This document shows positions 45,115-54,174 of a stretch of 64,000 nt of DNA, piece after piece. The translations under genes and the position numbers were made by a program. Every line of letters starts with the position of its first letter. The first letter of the stretch is position 1. This DNA comes from Ravibacter sp964562455. GTDB lineage: Bacteria > Bacteroidota > Bacteroidia > Cytophagales > Spirosomataceae. Location: contig CAZLTN010000016.1 of assembly GCA_964562455.1 (NCBI GenBank), forward strand, positions 1-64,000, written 5' to 3'. The notes under the pieces are model-generated. The model ran no database searches. It was not told the DNA's origin and saw only the letters and a list, made by a program, of their open reading frames with translations.

Positions 45115-46638
45115 ATGAAATTCTACATTCCCATTCTTCTTATCACTTTGGCCGCCGCTTCCTGCGGTAATTCATCAGAGCGGAAAAAAGAGGAGCCGCC
45201 CGGAAATACCGGCTTCCGTAACGTGGTCTTCATTATAGGAGATGACCATAGCACGAAAGTCCTGGGAGCTTACGGCAACAAAATCGTAAGGACGCCGAAC
45301 CTCGATAAAATGGCGAAGCAAGGCGTATTGTTCAGCCATGCCTATGTGAATTCGCCGGTATGCTCTCCGTCGAGACAGTCGATCATTACGGGTAAATACC
45401 CGCATGCTTCCGGGGTATCCCTGCTGGCCACTCCTTTTCCCGAAGAGCAGGTTTCGATCGCGGATTACCTGACGCCTTTAGGCTATAAATCCGCGATTAT
45501 CGGAAAAAACCACTTCAACGGGGAATCCAACCATGGGTTTGAGCTAAAAATCCAAAGGAAAGATTACATGGAGCATATAAAAGCGCATCCGCCCCGGGTC
45601 GCGCCCGAATCGGTACGATCGCGACCCCAATGGAAGCCTTTCAGGGACCCCGCCAATATCTGGCTCAATGCGGAGGCCCTGCCCTCGGCCTGCTATGACG
45701 AGGACGAGCCGGGTACGTTTTACGCAAAAAAAGCAGTGGAATTTATCAACACCAACCGGAATGACCCGTTCTGCCTGTGGCTCGGCTTCGAAGAACCCCA
45801 TTCTCCCTTTAATTTCCCGATTGAATATGCCAACAAATACGATCCCGAAAAGATGCCGCTCCCGACCGGCAGCCCGGAGGATGATCGTTGGATACCCGCT
45901 ATTTTTAAAGACCTGACGGACGAAGAAAAGAAGGGCATCATCTCTGCCTATTATACCTCGGTGGAATACCTGGACAAAAACGTCGGCCTCGTTTTGGATG
46001 CTCTCGACAAGGCGGGTTTAAGTGAAAATACCCTGGTGATCTACATAGGGGACCACGGTTATTTATTAAATGATCACAAACGATTTGAAAAGCACATGAT
46101 GTGGGAAGAAGCCGTAAAGGCCCCGCTGATCGTCCGGGGAGGAAAGGCTTTTCAAAACGGGAAGGTTGAATCGGCAATGACAGAATTCGTTGACCTGTTC
46201 CCCACTATCGTAGAGGCACTGGGGGAAAAGCCGCTGGCTGACATCCACGGAAAAAGCCTGTATCCCCTTTTGCTCGGGAAAACTGACAAACACCGGGACC
46301 ACGTCTTCTCGGAATTTTTGCCTGACAACAAGGTGATGATCAGGACTAAGGAATACAAATACGTATTTTCTACAGGGAAAGAGGACCTCGCAATGGGATA
46401 TGCTACCGGTTTCGGCCCTCCCGGAATTACGCATCAATTATATGATCTCGTACGTGACCCCGGAGAAACCACTGATCAGTCCCGGAACCCAGCTTATCGA
46501 AAGATTATGGCCGAATTGCAGAAAAAGCTGCTGGACGTCTTTGAAAGCACTCACCCGCTCGCCGGGAAGCTGCCGGAATCCTGGAGCCTGGAGCAAAAAT
46601 TTGTGGCCTACTGCGAGCCGCCGGAGCTGAACAAATGA
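45115..46638 (+). CDS. Sulfatase lipoprotein, S1 family (N-sulfoglucosamine-sulfatase-like)
   Basis: A 507-residue sulfatase from the ATG at 45115, giving a lipobox (LAAASC, Cys17). The formylglycine motif is CSPSR at 83-87 in NSPVCSPSRQSIITGKYPHASG. The metal site starts VVFIIGDDHS and continues IYIGDHGYLLNDH. The C-terminal MIRTKEYKYVF...YDLVRDPGETTD is typical of S1 enzymes. Overall layout is closest to SGSH-like members, but I cannot assign the sulfate position. It is predicted to be anchored in the periplasm or outer membrane. It is coupled to SusD (1-bp gap) and to the next sulfatase (ATGA overlap), so all three belong to one operon. It needs a maturation enzyme encoded elsewhere. Confidence 0.92.
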   Translation: MKFYIPILLITLAAASCGNSSERKKEEPPGNTGFRNVVFIIGDDHSTKVLGAYGNKIVRTPNLDKMAKQGVLFSHAYVNSPVCSPSRQSIITGKYPHASGVSLLATPFPEEQVSIADYLTPLGYKSAIIGKNHFNGESNHGFELKIQRKDYMEHIKAHPPRVAPESVRSRPQWKPFRDPANIWLNAEALPSACYDEDEPGTFYAKKAVEFINTNRNDPFCLWLGFEEPHSPFNFPIEYANKYDPEKMPLPTGSPEDDRWIPAIFKDLTDEEKKGIISAYYTSVEYLDKNVGLVLDALDKAGLSENTLVIYIGDHGYLLNDHKRFEKHMMWEEAVKAPLIVRGGKAFQNGKVESAMTEFVDLFPTIVEALGEKPLADIHGKSLYPLLLGKTDKHRDHVFSEFLPDNKVMIRTKEYKYVFSTGKEDLAMGYATGFGPPGITHQLYDLVRDPGETTDQSRNPAYRKIMAELQKKLLDVFESTHPLAGKLPESWSLEQKFVAYCEPPELNK

Positions 46639-48005
46639 TCGCGATGTCAAAAATAGCCGGTCTCTTTACACTATTGCTTGCGGCTATTTCCCCTGTGCTT
46701 TGCCGGGAAGGCCGGAGACCGCCCAATTTTCTGATCATCTTTACCGACGACCAGACCTATCGCGCAATAGGATACAATAACCCGGAAGTTTTGACCCCCG
46801 AGCTTGACGGTCTGGCAGGCAAGGGGATCATTTTTGACAAAGCGTTTACCGCAACGCCGGTCTGTGCCGCGAGCAGGGCAAGCATCCTCACGGGATTATA
46901 TCCCCAGACACATGGCACCGTTGCGCTGGATAAAGATTCTTTCATCCGGAATATAGTGAAGGAAAAACGCTATCGCACGGTTGCGCATTTCCTTTCCGAC
47001 GCCGGGTATGCTACTTATTTCAGCGGGAAGTCACACCTGGGCGATCCGAAAGACTACGGGTTCCGGTTCGGAGAGGAGTCACTTGATTTTGACGACAAAA
47101 GGGCATTTGATGATGTGTCCCGCTTTATTGAAGAACCGGCTTTTGGCGACAAACCATTTATGATCTGGCTTGCACCCAGGCAGCCTCACGTGCCGCTCAG
47201 GCCCGCTCAAAAGTGGCTGGACCTTTACTCAGCCAAAGATATTTCGCTTGGAGAGAACTTCCTCGAATCGCCACCGAAGGAAAGCGTTTTTAACCAGGGC
47301 CTGCCGGACGAGAACTTTTACCGGGATTCCGATTATACCGACAATTACCGGAACTTACCCTCCGGCCCGCCCAGGTCAGCAGAAGTGGTCAGAGAATTTT
47401 CCAAGGCCTACTATGCCACTATCAGCCATCTCGATTCCCAGGTAGGAACGTTGGTAAGGCAACTGGAAGAGCGCGGCCACCTGGAAAATACGGTTATTTT
47501 CTTTCTCTCAGACAACGGGTATTTCCTCGGGAATCATGGATTGGGCAACAAGCTTACCATGCATGAAGAGTCCGTCCGGGTGCCTATGTTTGTCTGTTGG
47601 GACAAACTTAAAATAAAGCCGCATAGGTCGGATGCCCTTGTTTCCAGCATCGATGTGTTTCCCACAATACTCGACCTGGCCGGTTTACCGGTCCCGGAGT
47701 ATTTGCAGGGAAAATCAATTTTGCAGTCCCTTCTTGGTAATCCGGCTCCTGTCCGCGACTACGTGGCTGCTGAAAGTGTCGGCGTAGGTGGGAAAACCGG
47801 GATGGGGCACCGGATGATACGGTCCCTTACCTGGAAGTATATATTAACGGATATAAATGACGAATTGCTTTTTGATCTATCTAAAGATCCTTTTGAGCAA
47901 AGCAACTTAATTGACCATCAAAAATCGCAGGCAGAGCTAAAAATACTAAAGAACCACTATAAAAAATGGAGTAACCTGGTTGGAGACAGAAAAACAGGAC
48001 CATAA
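46635..48005 (+). CDS. Sulfatase, S1 family, with CxAxR activation motif
   Basis: A 456-residue exported sulfatase with signal peptide (IAGLFTLLLAAISPVLC). Metal ligands are in FLIIFTDDQ and FFLSDNGYFLGNHG. The activation motif is CAASR at 77-81 (TPVCAASRASILTG), in which the usual Pro is Ala; CxAxR is a known accepted variant of the CxPxR motif. Other landmarks are FSGKSHLGD, WLAPRQPHVPLRP and the C-terminal YILTDINDELLFDLSKDPFEQSN. Layout is similar to iduronate-2-sulfatase-like S1 members, but the substrate is not determined. It overlaps the preceding sulfatase by 4 bp. The 154 bp to the next gene are A/T-rich with no definite promoter match. Confidence 0.9.
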   Translation: MIAMSKIAGLFTLLLAAISPVLCREGRRPPNFLIIFTDDQTYRAIGYNNPEVLTPELDGLAGKGIIFDKAFTATPVCAASRASILTGLYPQTHGTVALDKDSFIRNIVKEKRYRTVAHFLSDAGYATYFSGKSHLGDPKDYGFRFGEESLDFDDKRAFDDVSRFIEEPAFGDKPFMIWLAPRQPHVPLRPAQKWLDLYSAKDISLGENFLESPPKESVFNQGLPDENFYRDSDYTDNYRNLPSGPPRSAEVVREFSKAYYATISHLDSQVGTLVRQLEERGHLENTVIFFLSDNGYFLGNHGLGNKLTMHEESVRVPMFVCWDKLKIKPHRSDALVSSIDVFPTILDLAGLPVPEYLQGKSILQSLLGNPAPVRDYVAAESVGVGGKTGMGHRMIRSLTWKYILTDINDELLFDLSKDPFEQSNLIDHQKSQAELKILKNHYKKWSNLVGDRKTGP

Positions 48006-48159
48006 CCCTTCTGCTAATATCTTTTACCCGTCTGGACAAACCGCAGTTGATCCGAAGACATGAAATATAATTACTAATTGAGAAAAACAATTTTAAACTA
48101 CAGATTTGCATGAAAAACAATTACAATAGACTATTACTCCGAATTTTGCCAGCGCCAAT

Positions 48160-49698
48160 ATGAAAATATCGAATCCCTCCCCGATTGCACGGGCTTTTAG
48201 CCATGCTGTCACCCTGCTTTTTATTTTGGGGCTGTCAGTATCCCCTTCCCCGGGACAGCAGCATAAAACGCTTATCGTGATATTCGACGGGATGCGGGCA
48301 GATTATATTACGCCCGGGCTGATGCCTGAACTGTGGGCATTTCGCGAAAGCGCGTCACGGGCCGAGAGGCACCACAGCGTTTTTCCTACTGTGACGCGTG
48401 TCAATTCCGCTTCGTTCGCTACGGGGTCTTATCCGGCTAACCACGGATTGCTGGGCAACGCCGTATATTTCCCTAAGGTAAACCCCGGAAAAGCAACCGG
48501 CACTTCGCATGGCGACCTGGTCAGAATAGCTGCCTCCGAATCGGGAAAGCTGCTGACGGGCACATCGATCGGGGAAGTGCTGGACAAGCATGGCGAACGG
48601 ATGATGGTGTTTAGCTCCGGTACTTCCGGCCAGGCATTTCTTCAGAACCATACAGTGGGAAAGGGCGCCATCGTGAATCCGGGATTGATCCTGCCCGAGT
48701 CGTTCCGCGCTAAAGTAGTGGCAGATCTCGGAGCGCCCGAAACCAATGCGACCGGGCTCAACAAGCACAAGTGGATAACCGACGCCCTGATCCGGTACAG
48801 CCTGACGGCAGGCGGCCCGCTGGTCAGCACCATCTGGTTTTCCGATCCCGACGGAGCAGGGCATAAAGGCGGTATCGGGTCCGATGAGCTGAAGGAAGCG
48901 CTGGCTTTTGTAGATGCCCAGTTCGGGCGGATTATCCGGCACCTGGAGGCCGGCGGTCTCAGAAATCAGTACAATATCATCGCGACCACCGATCACGGGT
49001 TCGTGACCTACACCGGAAAGCAGGGCCTGACGGATCTGCTGATCGGAGCAGGGCTGAAAAAAGATAAGGATTCGGACGATGTCGTGCTGGCAGAAGGAGC
49101 GGTTTATGTAAAAAACAGGGATCAGGCCACGATAAAAAAGATCATCGAAGTATTGCATAAAACACCCTGGGTCGGGGCTGTATTCACAAAAGGCGTCCAG
49201 CCGGGCAGTATGCAGGGGTGGGTGCCGGGTACTTTCTCCTTTGAATCTGTCCATTATCATCATACGGAGCGGACGGGAGACATCCTGGCAGCTGTTAACT
49301 GGAATGACAATCCGAATGAATGGGGGTATGCCGGAAGTGATTTTTCGGTCGGAACCGCCGGGCACGGTGGTTCAAGCCCCTACGAGATTGGTATCCGGTT
49401 GTTTGCGCAGGGGCCCGATTTTAAAAAAGGATATGTCAGCGAATTGCCGTCATCTATTATCGACATCGTGCCCACTGTCCTGAGTTTTTACGGCTATAGT
49501 ATCCCGGCAGATATGAACGGGAGAGTGCTTTACGAGCTCCTGCAAAAAGGTAAAAGTGAAGATACGGTCCCGAATCATGATGTGCTCACGACGGAGGCCG
49601 ACTATCCGTGGGGTACCTATAAGCTCAGGCTCGACATATCCTTTCTCGGAAGATCGCGCTATTTTAATTTCAGCGCCACTGAAAGGATAGTAAAGTGA
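48160..49698 (+). CDS. Exported type I phosphodiesterase/nucleotide pyrophosphatase-like protein
   Basis: A 512-residue member of the alkaline phosphatase superfamily with signal peptide (AVTLLFILGLSVSPSPGQQ). Metal and nucleophile regions are TLIVIFDGMRADY, the Thr in SVFPTVTRVNSASFATG (Thr in place of the formylglycine of sulfatases), WFSDPDGAGHKGG and ATTDHGFVTY, with a late GTAGHGGSSPYEIGIRLFAQGP. Such enzymes cleave phosphodiester or pyrophosphate bonds. Last gene of the plus-strand SusCD-sulfatase operon, facing the oppositely directed sulfatase operon with 28 bp between stops. Its presence suggests that the glycan, or something attached to it, carries phosphodiesters (inference). Confidence 0.88.
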   Translation: MKISNPSPIARAFSHAVTLLFILGLSVSPSPGQQHKTLIVIFDGMRADYITPGLMPELWAFRESASRAERHHSVFPTVTRVNSASFATGSYPANHGLLGNAVYFPKVNPGKATGTSHGDLVRIAASESGKLLTGTSIGEVLDKHGERMMVFSSGTSGQAFLQNHTVGKGAIVNPGLILPESFRAKVVADLGAPETNATGLNKHKWITDALIRYSLTAGGPLVSTIWFSDPDGAGHKGGIGSDELKEALAFVDAQFGRIIRHLEAGGLRNQYNIIATTDHGFVTYTGKQGLTDLLIGAGLKKDKDSDDVVLAEGAVYVKNRDQATIKKIIEVLHKTPWVGAVFTKGVQPGSMQGWVPGTFSFESVHYHHTERTGDILAAVNWNDNPNEWGYAGSDFSVGTAGHGGSSPYEIGIRLFAQGPDFKKGYVSELPSSIIDIVPTVLSFYGYSIPADMNGRVLYELLQKGKSEDTVPNHDVLTTEADYPWGTYKLRLDISFLGRSRYFNFSATERIVK

Positions 49699-49726
49699 GA
49701 GGAGGATAAATGCGCATCTATGCGCC

Positions 49727-51304
49727 TCATTCGCCGTCGGTTTGAATTTTTGCTCCTACTTCGCCCGCCCATTTCCGGTACATTTTTTTCAATTCGCTGA
49801 CCCGGGCACGGTCCGTGGCAGAAAGGTCTGTACTTTCGGAAGGGTCTTTCACCAGGTCGTACAACGCCCAGTCTTTATCTTCTTTGTCTTTGACGAGCTT
49901 CCATTTACCTTTCCGGACAGCCTGGTTGCCTTCGTGTTCCCAGAAGTAGGTACGTTCCGTCGGTTGTTTCCCGTTCCACAGGAAAGACAGGCTGCTTCCG
50001 GGCAGATCTCCTTTCGGTAACCCGGCCAGTTCCATGGCTGTCGGCAGCAGGTCGGTCACATAAGCAGGCGCAGGGTGGTAGCCTTCCTCCGGTTTTACAC
50101 GGTCAGGCCAGGAAACAATACAGGGAGTGATAATTCCGCCTTCATGCAAAAAGCGCTTGTACTTCCTGAAGGGCGTATTCGACACATTGGCCCAGGGCGT
50201 ATCATAGGTAACATAAGAGCCGGGCTGACCGATTTTTACGGACGGGTCATTAAAATTGCGCCGGGCAACGTTTTCAGCACAGGCTCCGTTGTCCGACAGG
50301 AAAACGATCAGCGTGTTATCAAGTTGCCCGTTTTCTTTCAGTTGTGCCAGGAGCCTCCCGATATTCTGATCCATCCGATCGATCATCGCGGCATATACCG
50401 CCATCTTTCTAACCCACTCCTCTTTATCCCCTGCAGATTCCCAGGAAGGTATATCGTCCGGTCTGGCCGGAAAGCTGAAACGACCATCCACCAGGCCGAG
50501 CGCAACCATCTTTTTATATCTTTTTTCACGGATAACATCCCATCCCTGGCGATAAACAGCTTCATACCTGGTCACGTCTTCTTCAGGAGCGTGCAGGGGA
50601 AAATGGGGAGCCGTATAAGCCAGGTACAGAAAGAACGGCTGCTGAGGATTTTCCTGCCTATGCATGTTCAGGTACTCGATCGCATAGTCTGTAAAGGCAT
50701 CCGTAATGTAAAACCTTTCCGCAGGAGTATCGAATTCCTTGTCTTGCAGGACGATGTGCCGCTTGCCCTTTTCCTGAGGAATCACTCCATAGTAACCGGT
50801 AGCGCCGTTGATCAGCCCGAAGAAACGCTCAAATCCTCTTTTCAGCGGCCAGTGCGCGGGCCGTTCTCCCACATGCCATTTGCCGGTCATGTAGGTGCGG
50901 TACCCGCCTTGCTTCAGGTACTCGGCTATGGTAGGGAAACGGCTGTCGATAAACCCCTGGTAAGGACCGGGCTTTACTTCGGCCCCCTCCGGCGTTACCA
51001 TGTGCCCCATCCCGGCTTCATGCGGATAGCGGCCGGTCAGCAGGCTTGCCCGCGTCGGACAGCATCTGGCGTTATTGTAGAAACCGCGGAATTTTATCCC
51101 GCCGGCTGCAAGACGATCCAGGTTGGGAGTACGGACCTCGCCCCCATAGCAACCCAGGTCGGAATAGCCCATATCGTCTGCCATGATGTAGATGATGTTA
51201 GGCCTGGAACGACCGTCCCCCGAAAAGCTGCCTGCAGGCGATTTCCAGGGGAATACCGTCGCCGCGAGGATAAAAAAGGTATATAAAGCTGCGTTGCGTT
51301 TCAT
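49727..51304 (-). CDS. Arylsulfatase, S1 family (S1_4-like)
   Basis: A 525-residue secreted sulfatase with signal peptide (ALYTFFILAATVFPW). Metal site IIYIMADDMGYSDLGCYGGEV, activation motif CCPTR at 81-85 (NNARCCPTRASLLTGRYPHEAG), TGKWHVGERP, LFLSDNGACAEN and IITPCIVSWPDRV are canonical for arylsulfatase A-type S1_4 enzymes. The C-terminal YFWEHEGNQAVRKGKWKLV is also standard. It hydrolyses a sulfate ester in the periplasm or outside; the exact substrate is unknown. Last gene of the minus-strand operon, 32 bp after the preceding sulfatase. The long antisense frame over most of it is a shadow. Confidence 0.93.
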   Translation of the reverse strand: MKRNAALYTFFILAATVFPWKSPAGSFSGDGRSRPNIIYIMADDMGYSDLGCYGGEVRTPNLDRLAAGGIKFRGFYNNARCCPTRASLLTGRYPHEAGMGHMVTPEGAEVKPGPYQGFIDSRFPTIAEYLKQGGYRTYMTGKWHVGERPAHWPLKRGFERFFGLINGATGYYGVIPQEKGKRHIVLQDKEFDTPAERFYITDAFTDYAIEYLNMHRQENPQQPFFLYLAYTAPHFPLHAPEEDVTRYEAVYRQGWDVIREKRYKKMVALGLVDGRFSFPARPDDIPSWESAGDKEEWVRKMAVYAAMIDRMDQNIGRLLAQLKENGQLDNTLIVFLSDNGACAENVARRNFNDPSVKIGQPGSYVTYDTPWANVSNTPFRKYKRFLHEGGIITPCIVSWPDRVKPEEGYHPAPAYVTDLLPTAMELAGLPKGDLPGSSLSFLWNGKQPTERTYFWEHEGNQAVRKGKWKLVKDKEDKDWALYDLVKDPSESTDLSATDRARVSELKKMYRKWAGEVGAKIQTDGE

Positions 51305-51336
51305 CTGAATAAAATATTAATAAGCTGCTAACTAGA

Positions 51337-52851
51337 TCATTGGTCTTCGCCTACTCCATAATTCTCCAGGAAGCGTTTCACTACGTTTTCTTCAAGCCTG
51401 ACGCGGTCGCCTGTCCGGGACATAACAGCTTTTAGCTTCACTATAAGCCCTTCGAGCAGATGCTCATTTTCCGGGTTCAGCGCGAGATTCCGGGTTTCCT
51501 CCGGATCTTTCTTCAAATCATACAGCTCAAGAAAAACCTCCTCCCTGAACGTATCCACTATCAGCTTGAGGTCGCCGTCAACCAGGCACCGCTGGGCATT
51601 CCCCAAAGAGCCATTCCCGTCATATTGTATAAAGATGGCATCGCTCCTTTTGTCACTACCGGACAGCAGGGGAAGCAGCGACTTCCCGTCTACCTGTACC
51701 GGAGACGCTGCTATGCCATTCAGATCCAGTATCGTCGGCAATACATCTACCAGGCTTACGGGCGTAGCAACGCTCCTGGTTTTAACCGGGTATCCTTTCG
51801 GAAGCTTTACGATAAGCGGTACACGTACGGATTCCTCGTACATGCACATTTTCTGCCAGAGCGAATGGCTGCCCAGCATCTCGCCGTGGTCAGATGTAAA
51901 AATGATCAGGGCGTCATCATACATTCCTTCTTCCTTTAGCGTTCTGATAAGCCTTCCGACCTCGTCATCAAGCAGCTTTACCAGTCCCAGGTATTTCGCC
52001 CATATCTCGTTCCATTGCTCACGGGTATAGCGCGAACCGATAAAACCGGTAAGACTGTACATCTGGAGCGGGGATTGCCCCGGATACCAGCGCCCTACAT
52101 TTGCCGGCAGGTAGAAATCGCCGGGCTTGTACATCGAGAAATAAGGATCGGGGATATGAAACGGCGGGTGCGGCGCGAGGTACATGGTATTCAGCAACAG
52201 AGGCCTGCTCTTATCTCTTTCTTTAATAGCCCTGATACTTTCATTAGTGATGTAACGGTCGAGAAAATAGTCCATCCCTTCTTGATACAGTTCTGTCTTC
52301 GGAGTCGAATAGGATCTTAGCCTGGTAAAACTGCCCGATACCAGCTCCGGCGCATCGGCTTTAAATCTCTTCCCACCCGGCTTGTTCTTTTTTTCTCTGC
52401 CCATCCACCGGGAATAGTCCTCCTGTGTAATCCATTTTGTCCCCTGCTCCGCCCTCCTGTCGATCTTTTCCGTTGTAAAAAAGTGCTGCTTACCGACATG
52501 CCGGCTGTCCCACGACTTTTCCATCATCGTATATAAGCTGGGTATCCGCGGCTTTACGGTCCCATATACTTCGTCTTCTTTTGACCACGGATTGATCATT
52601 GACCCGGTATGGTTAGGATACAGTCCCGTAAAAAAGGACGCCCTGGAAGGAGCACAGAGCGGAGCGGCGCAGTAAGCGCGCGTGAATTCGACGGCTTCCT
52701 TTCGAAGCGCATCGATATGCGGAGTCTGCACTCCCAGTACGTCTGCTCTTAGCTGGTCGGCCATGATGATAATCACATGCCCTGGTTTCCGGGCTTGCGA
52801 ATAGCTGTCGATCATTCCAAAAATCCCGGCCAGGATCAAAAGGTGTTTCAT
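51337..52851 (-). CDS. Sulfatase, S1 family (choline-sulfatase-like architecture)
   Basis: A 504-residue exported sulfatase with a short signal peptide (LLILAGIFGMIDSYSQ). The metal site is VIIIMADQLRADVLG, the activation motif CAPSR at 66-70 (APLCAPSRASFFTGLYPNHTG), then DSRHVGKQHFFT, APHPPFHIPDPYF and IFTSDHGEMLGSHSLWQK. The MLGSHSLWQKMCMYEESVRVPLIV block is seen in choline-sulfatase and heparan 6-O-sulfatase-like groups. The sulfate position cannot be assigned. Its start overlaps the stop of the upstream sulfatase (ATGA), which indicates translational coupling within the operon. Confidence 0.92.
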   Translation of the reverse strand: MKHLLILAGIFGMIDSYSQARKPGHVIIIMADQLRADVLGVQTPHIDALRKEAVEFTRAYCAAPLCAPSRASFFTGLYPNHTGSMINPWSKEDEVYGTVKPRIPSLYTMMEKSWDSRHVGKQHFFTTEKIDRRAEQGTKWITQEDYSRWMGREKKNKPGGKRFKADAPELVSGSFTRLRSYSTPKTELYQEGMDYFLDRYITNESIRAIKERDKSRPLLLNTMYLAPHPPFHIPDPYFSMYKPGDFYLPANVGRWYPGQSPLQMYSLTGFIGSRYTREQWNEIWAKYLGLVKLLDDEVGRLIRTLKEEGMYDDALIIFTSDHGEMLGSHSLWQKMCMYEESVRVPLIVKLPKGYPVKTRSVATPVSLVDVLPTILDLNGIAASPVQVDGKSLLPLLSGSDKRSDAIFIQYDGNGSLGNAQRCLVDGDLKLIVDTFREEVFLELYDLKKDPEETRNLALNPENEHLLEGLIVKLKAVMSRTGDRVRLEENVVKRFLENYGVGEDQ

Positions 52852-54164
52852 GGAAAAGTAAGATGCGGGTTTGTTTTCCGGATATAGCTGAAAAGGCGTT
52901 TTTCCATCATAGCAGCCCTTGCTTTTTCCTTGTCGCGGATATTGCGGATTTCTCCGGGATCTTTGGCAAGATCATAAAACTCAGTAGTACCCGTTTTCCA
53001 GAAATGGATCAGTTTATAGGACCCGGAAATGATGGCCGAGTGAGGATAAGAATTATGAAACCGGTGAAAATAGAAATCTTCAGACGGACGCACTACATTT
53101 CCTTTCCCGTCATTTTTCAGCAGGGAAACAAAGCTCCCGCCGTCAACCCTGTCGTCTGTAAGAGGGGAATTCCCGGCCAGCTCGCTGAAAGTGGGGAGGA
53201 GATCCCAGCCCGCCACCGGTACATCCGATTGCGTTCCTGCCTTGATTCCCGGCCCTTTTACGATAAACGGCACGCGGATGCCTCCTTCATAAAGTGTCCA
53301 TTTCCCGCCCCGCAATGGAGCGTTCCTCATCGGCTTCGAAAATGCCGACGGCGGGTCCAGCCGGTTACTGACAGGTGGAACAAACTCTACTCCCCCATTA
53401 TCGGCCATGAAGAACACATATGTATTTTCTGACAACCCCAGCGAATCAAGGGCTTCAAAGAGGCGTCCTATACCCGCGTCCAGGTCGTAGATCATCCCGG
53501 CCCAGGCGGTGTTGTCATGCATGGTTCCCTTTTTCTTATCTGCAAATTTGCGGTGAGTCTGCGGCTTGGTTTCGAAGTTAACATGGGTGGCATAGTGCGA
53601 TACCTGGAGATAAAACGGTTTGTCCGCGCCCGATTGCCTTGCCATAAAGCGGATAGCCCTGGCCGTGAGACTGTCGATCTGCTTGGGATTGTCATGGAGA
53701 TATTCTTTCAGCCATTTCTCTCCCCTCTCCTGTGATAAATCGCCGTCCCGGTTCCCTGTATCCCCGTCGCTCTGGTCATAGCCCAGGTGTTCCGGGGTTA
53801 TATCTGCGCGCAGATCCCATTTTCCGAAATGAGCGGCAGCATAAGACGGATCTATGCTTTTCAACGTTTCGGGGATAGACCGTGGCCTCGCGGTAGCATT
53901 TTTGTAATTCCCGGCAAATTCTTCGTCGCCCTGGTGGAGGGAAGTCTGGCCGAACTGGATGCTTCTCCTGCTTGGCGTACAGATCGGGTCGGGGGCATAA
54001 CCCCGCGAAAAACGCATTCCCTCCCTGATCATCCTGTCTATAGCCGGTGTTTCGTGGTAGTCGCTTTTCGCCCCTGCGATATGACGGTCCATCGCGGAGG
54101 ATAGACTGCTCCACCCCAGGTCGTCGGTCAGGATAAGTATAATGTTCGGACGTTTGCCAGGCAT
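52848..54164 (-). CDS. Sulfatase, S1 family, without a visible signal peptide
   Basis: A 438-residue sulfatase that begins directly with the catalytic core: MPGKRPNIILILTDDLGWSS. Activation motif CTPSR at 62-66 (APDPICTPSRRSIQFGQ), FGKWDLRADITPEHLGYDQSDG, LQVSHYATHVNFE, FFMADNGGVEFVP and GGIRVPFIVKGPG are present. The core therefore looks complete and active. All other sulfatases here have a signal peptide or lipobox. The frame upstream stays open for some codons, but only 10 bp separate it from the previous stop and no hydrophobic segment or alternative start is seen. It is either cytoplasmic, exported by another route, or has lost its leader. It overlaps the next sulfatase by 4 bp. Confidence 0.88.
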   Translation of the reverse strand: MPGKRPNIILILTDDLGWSSLSSAMDRHIAGAKSDYHETPAIDRMIREGMRFSRGYAPDPICTPSRRSIQFGQTSLHQGDEEFAGNYKNATARPRSIPETLKSIDPSYAAAHFGKWDLRADITPEHLGYDQSDGDTGNRDGDLSQERGEKWLKEYLHDNPKQIDSLTARAIRFMARQSGADKPFYLQVSHYATHVNFETKPQTHRKFADKKKGTMHDNTAWAGMIYDLDAGIGRLFEALDSLGLSENTYVFFMADNGGVEFVPPVSNRLDPPSAFSKPMRNAPLRGGKWTLYEGGIRVPFIVKGPGIKAGTQSDVPVAGWDLLPTFSELAGNSPLTDDRVDGGSFVSLLKNDGKGNVVRPSEDFYFHRFHNSYPHSAIISGSYKLIHFWKTGTTEFYDLAKDPGEIRNIRDKEKARAAMMEKRLFSYIRKTNPHLTFP

Positions 54165-54174
54165 GAATCGGGGA

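Noticed and set aside
48355..49365. Minus-strand open frame of 336 codons
   Set aside because: Antisense to the phosphodiesterase gene; no recognisable domain or signal.
49712..49725. Palindrome GCGCAT-CT-ATGCGC as a bidirectional terminator between the convergent operons
   Set aside because: The loop is only two bases (four if one pair opens) and there is no T-tract on either side.
50075..51286. Plus-strand open frame of 403 codons
   Set aside because: Antisense to the arylsulfatase at 49727-51304, which has full catalytic motifs; length reflects the codon bias of the real gene.
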